Source: Micromussa lordhowensis
Lineage: Eukaryota; Cnidaria; Anthozoa; Scleractinia; Lobophylliidae
Assembly (NCBI GenBank): GCA_964020085.1
Contig: OZ026604.1
Coordinates: 21,767,886-21,831,885, forward strand
Reading direction: 5' to 3'
DNA: 64,000 bases
Under the pieces are notes generated by a model, which worked only from the letters and a program-made list of their open reading frames with translations, did not search any database and was not told where the DNA came from. Below are positions 22,691-34,513 of the stretch, piece after piece. Each line of letters begins with the position of its first letter. Position 1 is the stretch's first letter. Both the position numbers and the translations under genes were made by a program.

Positions 22691-23099
22691 AAAGCCGCTG
22701 GAAAAGGACGAACAACGAGAAATTCGTCTTTGACTAGGAAGAAACTAAAAAATAAACCTTCTATCGTGTTGCTGTGAACCTTCTGTCATTTTTTTTTCCA
22801 GCAGAAATCTTTTAGTCCCTTCATTCCAGCAAATTTCCTTGTAAAAGTTTGCCTGTGAGCAAAACTTTGCATGTAAAATGTAAATCATGGGGAAATAAAA
22901 TTGTTGTTGTTGTTGTGGCTAAACGCACTTGGGGGTGTAGTTCCAGGGCCAGACAGACATACAGACAGACAGACATGTTTGTTTATTTGGGGTCTTATAC
23001 AATAAATATACATCGACTTTAACCAAATAACTAAAAATTAGAAACAACAAAAATACACGTGACCGTAAAAGGTTATTAATTATTAAGTCCTAGTGTAGC
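22691..23099. other. Intronic, short microsatellites
   Basis: No exon is recognised. The segment from CTGGAAAAGGACGAACAACG matches 47425 in gene C. A TTG repeat lies at about 22900-22917 and CAGA-type repeats at about 22950-22978. These may be the tail of the neighbouring LINE. Confidence 0.5.
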
Positions 23100-24966
23100 T
23101 TTGCCGTCTTCCCCTTTCCTTTTGTCAAAGCATTCGAATATATGTTTTGCTATCATTTTTTTTTATTTTAACATTTCCGCTAGGGGGGTTTATTAGAAAC
23201 ATGAATATTTTGTTAGGTGACATTCTGCTTATTTTCATTCTATATTCTTTTTCCAAATAATCTAGTAAAGAACATCGTTTTTCCTGGTAAGCAGGGCATA
23301 TATTTAGAAAATGGTATTCGTCCTCCATTTCTATTTTACAAATTGGACAAATTCTTTCTCCGGGTTTCTTGAACGGTCTCGAATAACGTCCTGTTTCTAT
23401 GGCTAAATTTGTGGTTGCTATAAGTCGCAGTTTTGTTAGAGCTATTCTGTGTCATGTATTGGTGACCTGATGTAGGTAGTCTTCACATTTGTAATTGTCT
23501 ATCGTTTTGAATAACCGATAGGTTCTCATTTTGTTCCTTTGGTTAGCATCTTTTCTGGTGTCGTTATTTATTTCACTTAGCCATCTTTGTAGTTCGATAT
23601 CCTTAAGTCGTTGCCTGATTATGTTTACAATTCCTATGTCTACATAGTGTGCTTTCGCCCTGAGATCTCCTAATCCTATCTGTTCCAGTAAGCATTTGAT
23701 TTTCTTGCTCCAGAAAGCCTTATTTTCTTTCCATTTAATGTCATTGTAAGCTATTTAAGATAATTTGCATTCATTTTTGGTTAAGGTTAACCAGAACTTA
23801 AAGTTCCTACATTGGGCATCAATTGTCATTGGGAACCGTCCTGTCTCAGCCCTGCACGCATTGTTGTTGCAGTATTTATTGACTCCCAACAACCACTTTA
23901 GGAATTTATTTTGAACTAATTCTGCTGGATCCTTTTCTAATTTCCCAGTGCAATCAATCCCCCACACTTCACTCGCATAAAAGAGTATGGGAGATATCAG
24001 TGCATCAAATAACTTCATCGTTAACTTTATATTTTCTCTGAAGTGGTTTCCCATTTCTTTTCGTAATTTATAGAGTGCTTTAAGTACAACTTTCTTCAAC
24101 TCTCGCCTAGCGAGATTAAAGTTTCCAAAAGGACTCATTATGAGTCCAAGATATTTATAGGATTTGACATTTTCCAGTTCACCAGCGCCGTATCTGAACA
24201 AGTAGTTGTTTAATGACTTACCACAATTGTTAAAAATCATAATTTTTGTCTTGTCTAAATTTACCCTTAAATCGGCATTTTCACAGAAAGATTCCAGCTT
24301 ATTAAGGATTATTTGAAGGTTTTTTGCTGATTTAGAGAAGATCACTGGATCGTCCGCATATAAGAGACAATTTATAGATCTATCGCCAAGCATAATGTCG
24401 GTTGAACTCGTCGTATTTAGGAATTTTGGCAGATCACTTAGATAAAAATTAAAAAGAGTAGGAGACATCATGCAGCCTTGCTTTACCCCGGCAAAACAAG
24501 TAAAGGCTTCGGTTAATTTGTTATCAATTTTAACTGCCGATTTATCATTTGAGTACATGGATATTAAAACGTCTAGGAAACGCCCTTGCACACCTTCTTT
24601 TCTCAGCTTGTCGAATAGTTTTTGTCGAGGTATACAGTCGAAGGCTTTTCTAAAGTCGACGAAGCATGAAAATAGTAAATTTCGGTGCTTCTGTGGCTTA
24701 GATTTCACGTATTTGTCAATAAGCATTTTTAATGTGAAGATGCTATCAACTGTGCCGTGCATTTTTCTGAAACCACCTTGTTCAGCTTTCAAGATTCCTT
24801 TTTGAACCATGTAGTCGTACAGTCGATTGTTGAGGATTGATGTAAAGAGCTTGCCTAACGCAGAAAGCAAAGTGATACCTCGGTAATTTTCAACTTTGGA
24901 TCGATCATCCTTTTTGTGAATAGGCACAATGAGGCCAAAACTCCAATGCCAATGTGCAAATCTCAA
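23100..24966 (-). pseudogene. LINE reverse transcriptase, 5'-truncated, antisense in gene B intron
   Basis: A 403-residue frame (24966-23755) holds reverse transcriptase motifs in order: LIVPIHKKDD, NYRGITLLSALGKLF, QGGFRKMHGTVD, FVDFRKAFDCIPR, GVKQGCMMSPTLFNFY and NCLLYADDPVIF (the YADD catalytic box), then YKYLGLIMS. After a broken stretch the C-terminal end resumes near 23380-23125 with GERICPICKIEMEDEYHFLN, a CxxC...H...C zinc motif found at the end of several LINE clades. The YADD box is intact, but the frame is interrupted between 23755 and about 23400 and the 5' end is missing. The clade is not assigned. It is absent from the same intron in gene C. Confidence 0.85.
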
Positions 24967-24983
24967 AGCAACTTCTGATGTCG

Positions 24984-25290
24984 TCAGCTAGAGCTCGACA
25001 GAAGTATCTTTCACATCTAGAAGAGCAGAAGAGAATTAAAGTGTTGTGTTAAAAATGTTGAAAAGAAAGTCAACAATGGAGGAGATTGATGTGCTTAAAA
25101 AGAAAAAACGGCAGTTTGAAAATGATGTGGAGGCTCTTCTAATTAAAGTCTGCAGATGAATTTGCTGATAGAGCTGAGGACTCAAGAAACCTCACTTGAA
25201 TTACTAGATCAAACAGTTTACGAAGAACTGCTAAGGTAAAGAGACATTGAAGAGCAGTTGGCTGGAAAGCTCCAACAACTGAAGAATGAT
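24984..25290 (+). pseudogene. Fragment of a repeated charged coiled-coil gene
   Basis: Pieces read ARARQKYLSHLEEQKRIKVL, then MEEIDVLKKKKRQFENDVEA, then SADEFADRAEDSRN after a frameshift. I recognise this as a lysine- and glutamate-rich sequence found in many copies in coral genomes, of unknown function. Stops and frameshifts show it is dead. It abuts the start of the LINE fragment. Confidence 0.5.
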
Positions 25291-25659
25291 TAACCATTTT
25301 ACTCCCAGGAACATAAAATTGTCAAGAATAAGGAAATCCACCAACTAGGAAATATTGTTTGATTGAACACCAAATTCTCAGAATCAACAGCATATTATAA
25401 GAAATTATGGCAGACAGTAAGGAGAATTAACATTGAGTTAAAATTTGTTTCTGAAAAAGGGTATGAACCCTGTACTAATTTCTTTCATAACAAGTTTCGA
25501 TTGATCAAGTGTTTAGCTGTTTTTGTTATATATCTTGTTACTGTACATAGTTTATTTCTACCAAAATTCCTTTTTGTGCTGCTGGTACTAATGGCACACT
25601 CAACCATACGTTGTGACATAGAAATACATGTACTAACACTTACATCCCTTTGTTTTTAG

Positions 25660-25788
25660 ATATTGACGAATGTGCTGCACAGGTCAACCCATGTGATGTT
25701 GTTACAAACTCTGAGTGCAAGAATACGGATGGATCGTACAACTGCCAGTGCAAAGATGGATTTGTAAGGAACGGTCCTAATTGTGAAG
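25660..25788 (+). CDS. Gene B calcium-binding EGF exon
   Basis: A TGTTTTTAG acceptor and a GTGCAA donor enclose 129 bases, phase 1-1. The repeat reads DIDECAAQVNPCDVV, SECKNTDGSYNCQC, KDGFVRNGPNCE. It has six cysteines, the D-I-D-E calcium ligand start and C-K-N-T-D-G-S-Y-N-C, which fits the hydroxylation motif. It is longer between cysteines 1 and 3 than the preceding three repeats, typical of fibrillin-type cbEGF. It joins in frame to the D8C exon at 26814. Confidence 0.85.
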
Positions 25789-26813
25789 GTGCAACGCAGT
25801 TTTTTTATCTTTAATTTGGATATCTTTTATTTTGTTCTAGTAAGCTACAGTTAGAAAATTCATTTCTCGTTATGCAAGGACGAATGGCGGATGTATGTAA
25901 AGATAAAATACCTCGGAAAAACAAAGCATCAAGTTGTATCATGAATATATGAATATGAGGAAATTTATACATGAGGTGCTTCCAAAAAAAAAATCAATAC
26001 GAGCTGTGACCTTTGCACTTTTGTTGCAAACATTGTCGTGTATAAGCCCTTAAGAATCTTCTCTCGCGTCCAACACAGAATGATACCCGCAGGGTTGACT
26101 TCAGAATCTGTGCGGGCAAGGTCAGATCTTTGCTGTATATGCCATTTTGACCATTTTAGGTACCGCTTTTGAGATTTTAATTCTTGCATTTAATCAATTT
26201 TCGGTTCCTTCTGACTGACGACGGTGTCTTTGATTTTCATTATTCTATGTAATTTTCATCCAACTTTTACAAAATATTGGTGCAAAGCAGTTTAAATGTA
26301 CCTGAATACTGTAGTATCGTCAATATGGAACATTACGCACTTGTGTTCAAGCGGCGCGACACGAAAAACCCACACATTTCGACACCTGAATCGGCCTTAA
26401 ATCTCCCCTCAGATGGCTGAAGTCATTTTGGCGTCATTTAACAAAACAACCCAGTTTTATTATATACTCACCAAATCCTTTCGTTCCACAAAATAAAAAT
26501 GCAAACTTTTTTCTGACCCGAAGTTCCACTCTTAGGCGGACTGCCACTTTTAAGTATTAAAATACCTTTTGCAAAAGCTATATTTGGGTGGTGAGATCCT
26601 TTTACAATCTTAATCCCAAGAAAGATGGAAACGAAGACCAAATCATCCAGAAATGTTTGTGCATGACCGGAAGTAATTAATTGATATAAAATGTAACAAA
26701 ATGTACGAAGTAGCTAAATTCAAACTACAAGTAACACCCAACAACACAGCACGAAAGAGGCTTCTACGGAGAGGAGAGTTGTTTATGTATTCATTTGTTT
26801 ATTTTTTTTTTAG

Positions 26814-27186
26814 CTGACATATGTAAGAACTACCAAAATCTGACAGATGCAAATAGAAAATATGACTACCCAGAAACAGATAATCCCAAATGTGACAGCA
26901 CACTCAATCACTCAATGGCTGGTATCGTTTCCAAGGAGCCGCGGGCACAAAAATGGTGACCACGTGTCCGTCGATGAACAGTTGTGATACAAGTTTTCCT
27001 GCCTGGTTGAGTGAAGTTCATCCTACAGTGGCTGATGGCAAAGTCCAAAAAAAAGTCTGCATTAATAGGTTTGGCGACTGTTGCAGGGAATCTTTGTTGA
27101 TTCAAGTAAAGAATTGCGGTTCCTACTATATCTACAACTTATTTTACCCTGGAGTGTGTAGCTCCCGTTATTGTGGAACTGACTAA
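26814..27186 (+). pseudogene. Gene B terminal exon: D8C domain with an 8-bp frameshift
   Basis: The exon starts in phase 1 (ADICKNYQNLTDANRKYD) after a TTTTTTAG acceptor. It is 373 bases long against 365 in gene C. The excess is a perfect tandem duplication, CACTCAATCACTCAAT, at about 26911-26926. It shifts the frame and brings a stop at the TGG TGA near 26957. Downstream, the remaining D8C sequence is open in the other frame: CPSMNSCDTSFPAWLSE, VCINRFGDCC, VKNCGSYYIYNL, SSRYCGTD, then TAA at 27184-27186. Gene B would thus lose most of the domain. A sequencing or assembly error is possible. Confidence 0.8.
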
Positions 27187-27223
27187 TCCGGTTATAGCAT
27201 ATGAGATTTGTTTCAGTTAGCTT

Positions 27224-28029
27224 CAGACTAGGTTTACACTAGAGGAGATTTTTCCGGATTCGTCAATTTTAGAGTATTCGGATTCGTAGGTGTTTCCATT
27301 GAAAGTATTTTCGGATTTCTAACCGTTTACACACGACGACAACTCCCGGAACATTCATGATGGAATGATAAACAAGCTGTTTGTTGCCTCGACAACGAGA
27401 AACAAAATGCCGCCAAAACAGAGAAGGCTAAGGATTGGGTGAGACAAACTGAAGTTTTCTTTCCGCTCGCTGACCACGCTACTGTTGCCCAATATGTTGT
27501 CCCCCAGGCATTTGGTCTGCTCTTATCCAGAAACATGGACGTTTTTGATCGTGCCATCGGCGTCGTCTCCGATAACCGTGTGGAGGACGTCAACATTGTT
27601 TGCGTCGATAATTTTGGTTTCTGAGGAATATGGCATTACCCATTATAAAAGTGATTTTCTGGACCTGTAACAGAATGAGGGAGACAGCGAACTCCGTCAA
27701 TAGTCATCATTAATGTGATGACGACTGTGACTACATCACTAGATCCACCATTTTGGTTCTACCGCAAGGCTACAAGATCGCAGGCGGAAAAATATCCGGA
27801 TTCGAGAGAAAATCGTTTACACGACAAAACTATTCGGATTCAAAAGTGTTCAGATTCAAAGTTCCCACTTTAAATTCGGGATTCAAAATCTCCGGAAACT
27901 TCACCAAGCCGGGGAGGTTTTATTTCTGATTCGTCCACTTGCATGTGAACGGCGAAATCAATCCGATACTAAAACGTTCCGAATTCGTCACGAATCCGGA
28001 ACAATTTCCTCCAGTGTAAACCTAGTCTG
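27224..28029. mobile_element. Terminal-inverted-repeat element downstream of gene B
   Basis: The left end CAGACTAGGTTTACACT and the right end AGTGTAAACCTAGTCTG are exact inverted repeats of 17 bases, with further pairing through CCGGATTCG. It has no transposase and many internal ATTCGGATT motifs. A copy sits at 52860-53677 in the gene C flank. The inverted gene A flank (about 3160-3175) has sequence running across the site with no insertion, so it predates the B/C duplication but postdates the split from A. Confidence 0.75.
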
Positions 28030-30854
28030 AGTTGAATAGTAGTGCCAAATAGGATGCTTCTCGACATGATTACAGTAAAAGTTAACCAGCGCCTCGTTGT
28101 TCAAAGCACGACGAAGCTAGTACAAAATTAGTGTTACTTTTAATTTCAGGTTTTTTAATCTTTAACCATTTCTTTTTTCTCCATAGTTTTGACAACAGCT
28201 TACAAGCTCTAGGTCCTCAAAAAATTAGCAAAGAAAACACTTTTACCCATGCAAGACAGCTTTAAACTTCGAGCGGCTTTAAATCATGGATTACTAACAA
28301 CCTGACTCCTATAAACAAACAAAATGCAAATCAAGTTTCAGGCGTTTCTCAGGAGACGACTTGAGGGCGTGACATAAGACGCCTGTTTTCTGAGGCAAAA
28401 CACTGTAACGCTGTACAGTGAGCTTGTAGATGAATAGCAATGATATCAATGCCAATAGCAATGGCAATGTAACTAGCATTCCCTTAACGAAGTAAAAGCT
28501 TCACTAAAATTACTTGCTTGCTTAGGAAGATTGGCAATAATTTTGCAACTTTCGTCTTATACAAGAGCTAGGAAATGTTTTTTGGGACTTTTTTTATTAG
28601 AAAAGGTAAAGTCATTGGATCCAGGCAGGTCGATTTCAGTCGCCACTCGAGCGCCTCTTGTCGGTGATTTGAGGAATCCACTTGTTCTCGTTTCTAGAGA
28701 AGGGAATACACTGCGATTACAAAAAAAAATCTTAAAAATTCTATCAATATTCATTCGTTTCTATGATTTATGAAAAAGTGAGGGTAAAAAGAAAAACTTT
28801 TATAATTTCCGCTTCTCAAGATGAGAGACTTTACAAAGACATTTGATTAGAAAGCGCGAGTAGCAATGTTTCTTGATTGCACGGAACAACCATTAGGTTG
28901 TCTTCTGTTAAGAACAACTAATTTTGTTGATATTGGTTGATTTGGTTAAAAGTAGTTATTGAACTGACTTTTAAACCAATTTTGATTTTAACAAATTGAG
29001 GCCAGTTTTTCATGCGACTGTCCTGTTATTGATCATGAATTTCGTCATAACGTTGTCAAAGTAGCTGTGGATCCACTGAGATGAAAGCTGAATGGATCTG
29101 CAGACTACTTTGACAATCTTTGACAATGACGAAATTAATTGGCAAAAACAGGACAGACAGGAAAAACTGCATTGAATTTGTTTTTTACAACAACAAATCG
29201 TCAAAATGTCCCATATCGCTCGACGCGTCATAAATTCTTTTGTCTGTCCGCTTTTTGACAATGAACTTAGCCGATAAGCGTGCGAGAATTTCTGCAGTTA
29301 TTGAAAAAAAATATTGTTAATGGCAGATCATATACAATAGAGATTACTCGTTTTTTTAGCTGGTGTAGGTAAACTTTTGTTTTTTATGTTTGTTTTTTTG
29401 TTTTTTATTTGTTTGTTTTCGTTAGATTTGGTTTTATTTCAGTATATCCAGTGTAATCGACAATCAGGAATGCCGAACGTTCGTTGGCAAACGTGGTTAG
29501 TTATTGTCCAGTTCAGTTAAACAACAATAACAACGAAATTAAAAAAAATGATGACATCCCATAGAAGGGAAAACAGCGAATGTAATCAATTTTGCATAAA
29601 ATTTTGTATAATAACGCCTTGTAACTTTTTCTGAGCAGCACAGCCTAGTCTCTACAGTACAAACACACCAAAGTGGCTTAACCAACCAGTTTTTCAAAGA
29701 GAAAGTTTTAATTGTTTTTTTTTTAAATTTGAAGTTAAATACTCTAGTATAGTAATATGCTTCTTCTGAGAGTTTTACAAACATACACTAAACGCTTGTA
29801 TTTAAACCACACTAGCGGCTATTTTGAAGGACACAAACCATCAAGGTTTGGTCGGATCTACGAAAGGGAGCAGTTGTATGTATACGGTCTACCTATAGAG
29901 ATCTGGATGGAAAAGTTTGTGAGCTGCGTGCTACTTGAGGGACGATAAACACGTGATTTGATTGATTAAATTAAAAGTACAAACTGTAATCTCGATAGTT
30001 CAGACCGTTGTTCCATCCAGAGACGATTGCCATAATTCTGTAAATATATGTTAACTCATGTACACGTTTCAATATTAAACTTAATAAAATTCGTTAAAAG
30101 TAGTTGTTTGCAAAGTCGAGTCTTCGACTACAGGTATCTATTATGTCATGTTGTCAGTGCTGCTCATCTAAATTACCTTCAAAAATAGAACCAATCAAAA
30201 TAAAACGTTTTGCTTATCGCACCGTTGCTAGCGGCTACAACGAGCCAAGAAAACCAATTCATTAAGAGTTCCTCCGGCCTTTTTCCATTCAGTCTAGCGC
30301 ATGATTTTATAGATTTTAGTACAATACTTGGATACCATAAGAAACAAACTTTGATTCGAATTTGTTCAACTTTTCGACAGTTATGCTACATATACTAGTG
30401 ATGCAATGTTTTCGACTTATTCCCAGGACGGACTTATTGTTTAAAGAGTAAGGCACGTCGTTCCCGGTGTTGTGGTCTGGCCTTGTCTCATGGGTTGGTG
30501 CTTCAGATAGGGCTAACATCATTGCACCTTTCCCTCTTGGACAGAATTGTCCAAGAAAAATGACTATGACTATGACATATATACGAGCCTTCTCTAGACG
30601 ACAGACGTTTAGCAAGGACGACGGTGACAGATTGCAACGGCTACCGGAAACTACAAATGACTTCCGTCAATATTCTACGCATGTCCGTGATGTTCGCTCA
30701 CCGTTGTGCACTCCGCGGTGATCGGGAATTAAATTCCCATTCAGTGCGTGCTTACCAAGGGTTAAACTGTTAACTCGCAAATGATATACATGTGGTTGAT
30801 GGTTGCAGGTTTGCGTCTAGAACGGTCTAGCCCCCCAACCCCCCCTTCCCCTCA
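28030..30854 (+). other. Duplicated 3' flank of gene B
   Basis: No gene is recognised. The whole stretch aligns with 53678-56515 downstream of gene C. Part (28.03-29.96 kb) also aligns, inverted, with the gene A flank. It includes a foldback element (core 29038-29137). Open frames such as 30467-30721 are shared between the copies only because the copies are similar. Confidence 0.6.
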
Positions 30855-31600
30855 CCCCCCGCCGAAACCAAGAGTGACATAATAACATGTAGCATAGCAT
30901 TTTTATTATTACGAAAAGACAATGTTTTTTCCAAAAAACAAAATAAACCGTCGGCGAAAAAAACGTTTGTCATATTAAAAACTAAAGTTTGCACATTGCA
31001 AGCGTGCGTAACTTGAAGCTTGTAAGATTTTTTTCCCGGGTATGGCAAAATTTCCTTCAAGCGGACAATCTGCTTACTCGAAAGAAAAACTATAAATTTA
31101 AATTCAGCTGCTTGAATGACGTTTAATTAACTAGCTTTTAACTTGTAGCAATCGTCAGGATGGCTGTAGAATATAATGTTCAACATGCTACCTTTTGTAA
31201 AAACGTTAGCAACACCTAGGAATATATTAGGCTAACAGTCGAAGTCGAAGTCGCAATGACAAACAAGAAAAGTCGATCAATTTCAAAGGCAATGCTTTTT
31301 GTTTATATTCAACATTCAGGCTAACTTTATCACCAACCAACTTGGAAAACAACGAAATCAATGTTTAAATTCTCAATAAAGTACCAAAGCAAAGATAGGA
31401 AACACGGAAAATGCCGTCGAAATCCCAGTGTTTTAACTGAGTGATTGTTACAAACACGACTTTGGAACGTTTCTATCATTGGAAGAAAACAAGCGCAGGA
31501 AGGAGTTTCTTCCTGTAAGCTTAGTGGAAAAACCCGCAGACAGAAATATTTTGCTCGCATTATACGTGCGGAACTTGAGGGTCCAACATAGGCTTTGTCC
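30855..31600 (+). repeat. Diverged remnant of an array unit
   Basis: The segment aligns, with many changes, to the middle of the 4-kb units (for example ACCAAGAGTGACATAATAAC against the unit near 9958, then TATGGCAAAATT near 31040). No leader exon remains. It shows that older unit copies also lie 3' of gene B. Confidence 0.5.
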
Positions 31601-32089
31601 ATCCCGCTTCCCGCGACATTTTTCTACATCATCCCGCGCGCCATCCCGCCCAACGAAACGTTTTCATCCCGATCAACATGCAACTGATATAATCGTTACT
31701 GGCAAACTAGTCTTAAAATGGATCGAAGACACTTTGTACTGCTTTCGAACAAAAGGAAAATATAACGTAAATAAGAACTTGAAGCCCGCAATGAAATGCG
31801 GAGGGTCTAAACAGGGCAAGGGTTTTCTGGTTAAGGCCTTCTTGTGTGAAGAATACTAGGAAATCATCTATGTTCGTTGTGTTATTGTAATTTTATCTTT
31901 TACATAATTAGTTATTTACAAATTGAATTCAGAGTTCGTAAAATTATTATAAGAAAAAAATAGCAAAAAAAATAAATGAGATACAACCCCTTTCAGCAAA
32001 TTGATCGAGTCAGAATGTGCGGAAAGGACAAGCTTACTAACGTGTCGACAAGCCTGTACAACTCCTGCAGTTCGCAGATCAATAAGTTC
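31601..32089. other. Unassigned intergenic sequence
   Basis: No gene or known repeat is recognised. A short CATCCCGC repeat occurs at about 31600-31675. Confidence 0.35.
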
Positions 32090-32745
32090 TAAAGCCTTCA
32101 TAGCTTAGCTTTAACTAGGATGTCTTTTAGGGGTTTACCCTTGCGATATGAGATGACTGATGGGGGCACCTTAAAGATTTCTCTCAGTTGCGGTTGACAA
32201 TCTATAAGGTGCGATTTACCCATGAGTGTGTCCTGAGGTTAGGCAAGCCGGATGGTATTGCGTTACAAAGGGCAGTATTTTCTTTTGTGTGGTTTTGTTT
32301 TTCTGCGCTAGCGACATTTTTCAATCAGAGAATTTGATCTCTGAAAGGTGTTTTTCTACAATTCAAGCTGGGTAATCTCTATTCTGCTGGCGTGTTTTGA
32401 AATTGCTCATGTTTTCCTCAGAAGCAAATTGAGAGGAATTTATTCTTAGAAGCCGTAACCCTTTCCTTTTATAAAGCCTTTCCTGAAAACTGGTGGGTCA
32501 CACGAATAGAAGTTCGTGTCTTGAAAGGTCTCTGTTGGTTTGAAATGCTTTCGCACGTCAAGAATAGATTCTCTATTGAGAGTGTCCACTTTGTACACTT
32601 CGTGTCCAAGAATGTAGTTTCTGTTTCTGACATTTCAGCCGTGAATTTGATCATTGAACAATTTACCTTTTGAAGGAAATCTTCTATTTTGTCTCTGTTG
32701 TGTCCCACATAGATATGACGTCATCGATGAATCTTTTCCAAGATG
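32090..32745 (-). mobile_element. Penelope-like element fragment (reverse transcriptase C-terminal part)
   Basis: On the minus strand, broken frames give RFIDDVISMW (the RT catalytic box as F-I-D-D), then KFTAEMSETETTFLDTK, and further on HLIDCQPQLREIFKVPPI. These fit the reverse transcriptase C-terminal part and the region before the GIY-YIG domain in coral Penelope-like elements. Frameshifts and stops make it inactive. Part of it recurs at 56590-56880, at the right end of the second segmental copy. Confidence 0.75.
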
Positions 32746-32749
32746 GGTT

Positions 32750-33520
32750 TTGTGAGTTTGAGGAAGCAATTGAGAAGCAATCAAAATTTGTACAACTACA
32801 AAAAAAACCTGACAGCAGTATTAGATTTTACACGGGTTTTCCTTCCTTTGACGTTCTTTTAGCAACATTTAGCGCCCTTTGTCCCACTGCTAAAAAAAAT
32901 TGTACAGCTGGTTCAAATGCAGCGCCTTAGAAGGAGAGGGATAAAGGGGAAGGTTTTGCATTTGGCCATCTCGGCCAAAGATTCAAAAGCATATGCCTTC
33001 CTGTTTCAAAAACTGTGTACCCTAATTGTAGAGGGATTATTGATGCCTCGGAAATAAGGGTCCAAGCACCTTCAAGTTTGATCTTGAACAGTGAAATGTA
33101 CTCATCGTACAAAAGTCATACTACTTATAAGGGAAATGTTGTCATTTCAGCATCAGGGGAAATAACTCATATCAGTTCTCTATTTGAGGGGTCAATATCG
33201 CATAAAGAGCTGGTCAAATAATCGGGCCTTTTACCACTGCTCCAGCAGTGAGATCAGCTTATTGCTGATAAGAGCGACTCTGTAATCCAGGATCTTCTTA
33301 CACCTCTTAGTTGCGAAGTAGTGACGCCATCATTTTTAAGCAGCAAGAAACAGTTTTCAAAGAATGATCTCCAAGAGAGCAAAAAGATTCACTACCTCTG
33401 AGTACGTGATGAACGGGCCATTAGGAGAGTTAAGGAGTTTCATTTCTTTGATAAGGTCATTTCCCTCACTGTAGCAGGCAGTATCAGTCACAAAAAGGAT
33501 AGTAGCATGTCTCATGACAA
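32750..33520 (+). pseudogene. Broken DDE transposase, Harbinger/ISL2EU-like
   Basis: Plus-strand pieces in order are IRFYTGFPSFDVLLATFSAL, then VYPNCRGIIDASEIRVQAPS, then MYSSYKSHTTYKGNVVISAS, then ADKSDSVIQDLL and ERAIRRVKEFHFFDK. The D of GIIDASEI, the D of ADKS and the E of ERAIRRVKEF correspond to the DDE catalytic residues of the DDE_Tnp_4 family. At least one stop (near 33400) and frameshifts interrupt it. It directly abuts the Penelope fragment on the opposite strand. Short inverted-repeat elements with TTA flanks lie just downstream. Confidence 0.75.
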
Positions 33521-33647
33521 ACTTCCAGGCACCTTTATTTTATGAATAATCTATTGACATACTTATGAGGTCCTCCTCGATTAAAATGTACATACCAAAG
33601 TAAAACCCTGCTTACATGACTAACCTCCTCTTCTTCAAATGTGTTAA

Positions 33648-33800
33648 GGCTGGTTTCCACTGGCGCATAAGGATAACCATACGCGGACGTACGCAGACGC
33701 AGTAAGATGTCGATAATTAGCGCCTTTTGTTAGAGAAATTTCCAACAGAAGGTGCTAATTATCAGCATCTTACTGTGTCTGCAGTATGTATATCCGGAAG
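33648..33800. mobile_element. Partial MITE, AGGCTGG ends
   Basis: The left end AGGCTGGTTTCCACTGGCGC follows a TTA. The interior (TAAGATGTCGATAATTAGCG) matches the complete copy at 34023-34202. The right inverted end is missing. Confidence 0.6.
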
Positions 33801-34022
33801 ATATGCCGAAGACTTCTTAATCATCTCTACGAAAAGCGTTCCTTCGTTAATATCATTATTATAGTAGATAGAGTGAAGCAATATATTCATATATTCGGGA
33901 AAAATAATTTTAAAACATCGTGAAGAGCACTAATGTCCACTTTGCTTTTGTAGTCCTTCTAAGGCAATCTGGCTCTTACATTGCATCGCATCGAGTTTCC
34001 AAAAAAAACCCAGCTTAATTTA

Positions 34023-34202
34023 AGGCTGGTTTTCACTAGCGCTCAAGCATAAGCATAAGCCAACATACGCAGACGCAGTAAGATGTCGATAATTAGCGCC
34101 TTTTGTTAGAGAAATTTCCAACAGAAGGCGCTGATAATCAGCCATCTTACTGTGTCTGCATATGTCGGCTTATGCTTATAGGCTAGTGGAAACCAGCCTT
34201 TA
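34023..34202. mobile_element. Near-palindromic MITE with TTA target duplication
   Basis: The ends are AGGCTGGTTTTCACTAGC and GCTAGTGGAAACCAGCCT, flanked by TTA on both sides. The interior is also largely palindromic. A three-base TWA target is the signature of PIF/Harbinger elements, which agrees with the broken Harbinger-like transposase 0.6 kb upstream, though relatedness is not shown. Confidence 0.7.
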
Positions 34203-34235
34203 TGCTTTACAGATGTGATTTTAAAAAATACAAGA

Positions 34236-34513
34236 CTTTTCGAGCTTGCATCTTAATTGACAACCACTTCGAAACATAATACAAGGCCGTTTACCTGAGC
34301 TTTGGAGGTTTTAGCCACAACTGGTGGCCCACTTTTCAGTCCCAGCTTCTGGTAATGCCCAAGCGTAAACAGTGAGCCAATAACGTGGTGGCAAAGGCCC
34401 TTGCCAGCCGCACAACTACACCCAAAGGATTCCACTTCGACCTCTCTTTCCCGCTTAAACACAACGAAGAGCTTGTGTGAAAGCTTGTGTGGCTCCTCAT
34501 GCTTCGGAAGCAT
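34236..34513 (-). pseudogene. SWIM zinc-finger fragment
   Basis: The minus-strand frame reads HKLFVVFKREREVEVESFG then CSCAAGKGLCHHVIGSLFTL. C-S-C...C-H-H fits the CxCx(n)CxH motif of SWIM zinc fingers, found in transposases and in multicopy SWIM proteins of corals. Only about 85 residues are open and no neighbouring domain is found. It is probably a fragment of a mobile or multicopy gene. Confidence 0.55.

Noticed and set aside
21301..22777. Open frames with QRPKAEVDNTLRDLQNSS-type repeats.
   Set aside because: They are translations of MITE hairpins and occur on both strands.
22950..22978. CAGA-rich tract considered as a CRISPR or regulatory repeat.
   Set aside because: It is a simple microsatellite near a LINE tail; there are no spacers, and the organism is eukaryotic.
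27327..27670. Overlapping open frames downstream of gene B (and 53009-53287 downstream of gene C).
   Set aside because: They lie inside the terminal-inverted-repeat element, occur on both strands and have no family signature.
31479..31859. A 126-residue open frame next to the diverged unit remnant.
   Set aside because: No recognisable domain, and it overlaps repeat-derived and CATCCCGC-repeat sequence; not supported as a gene.
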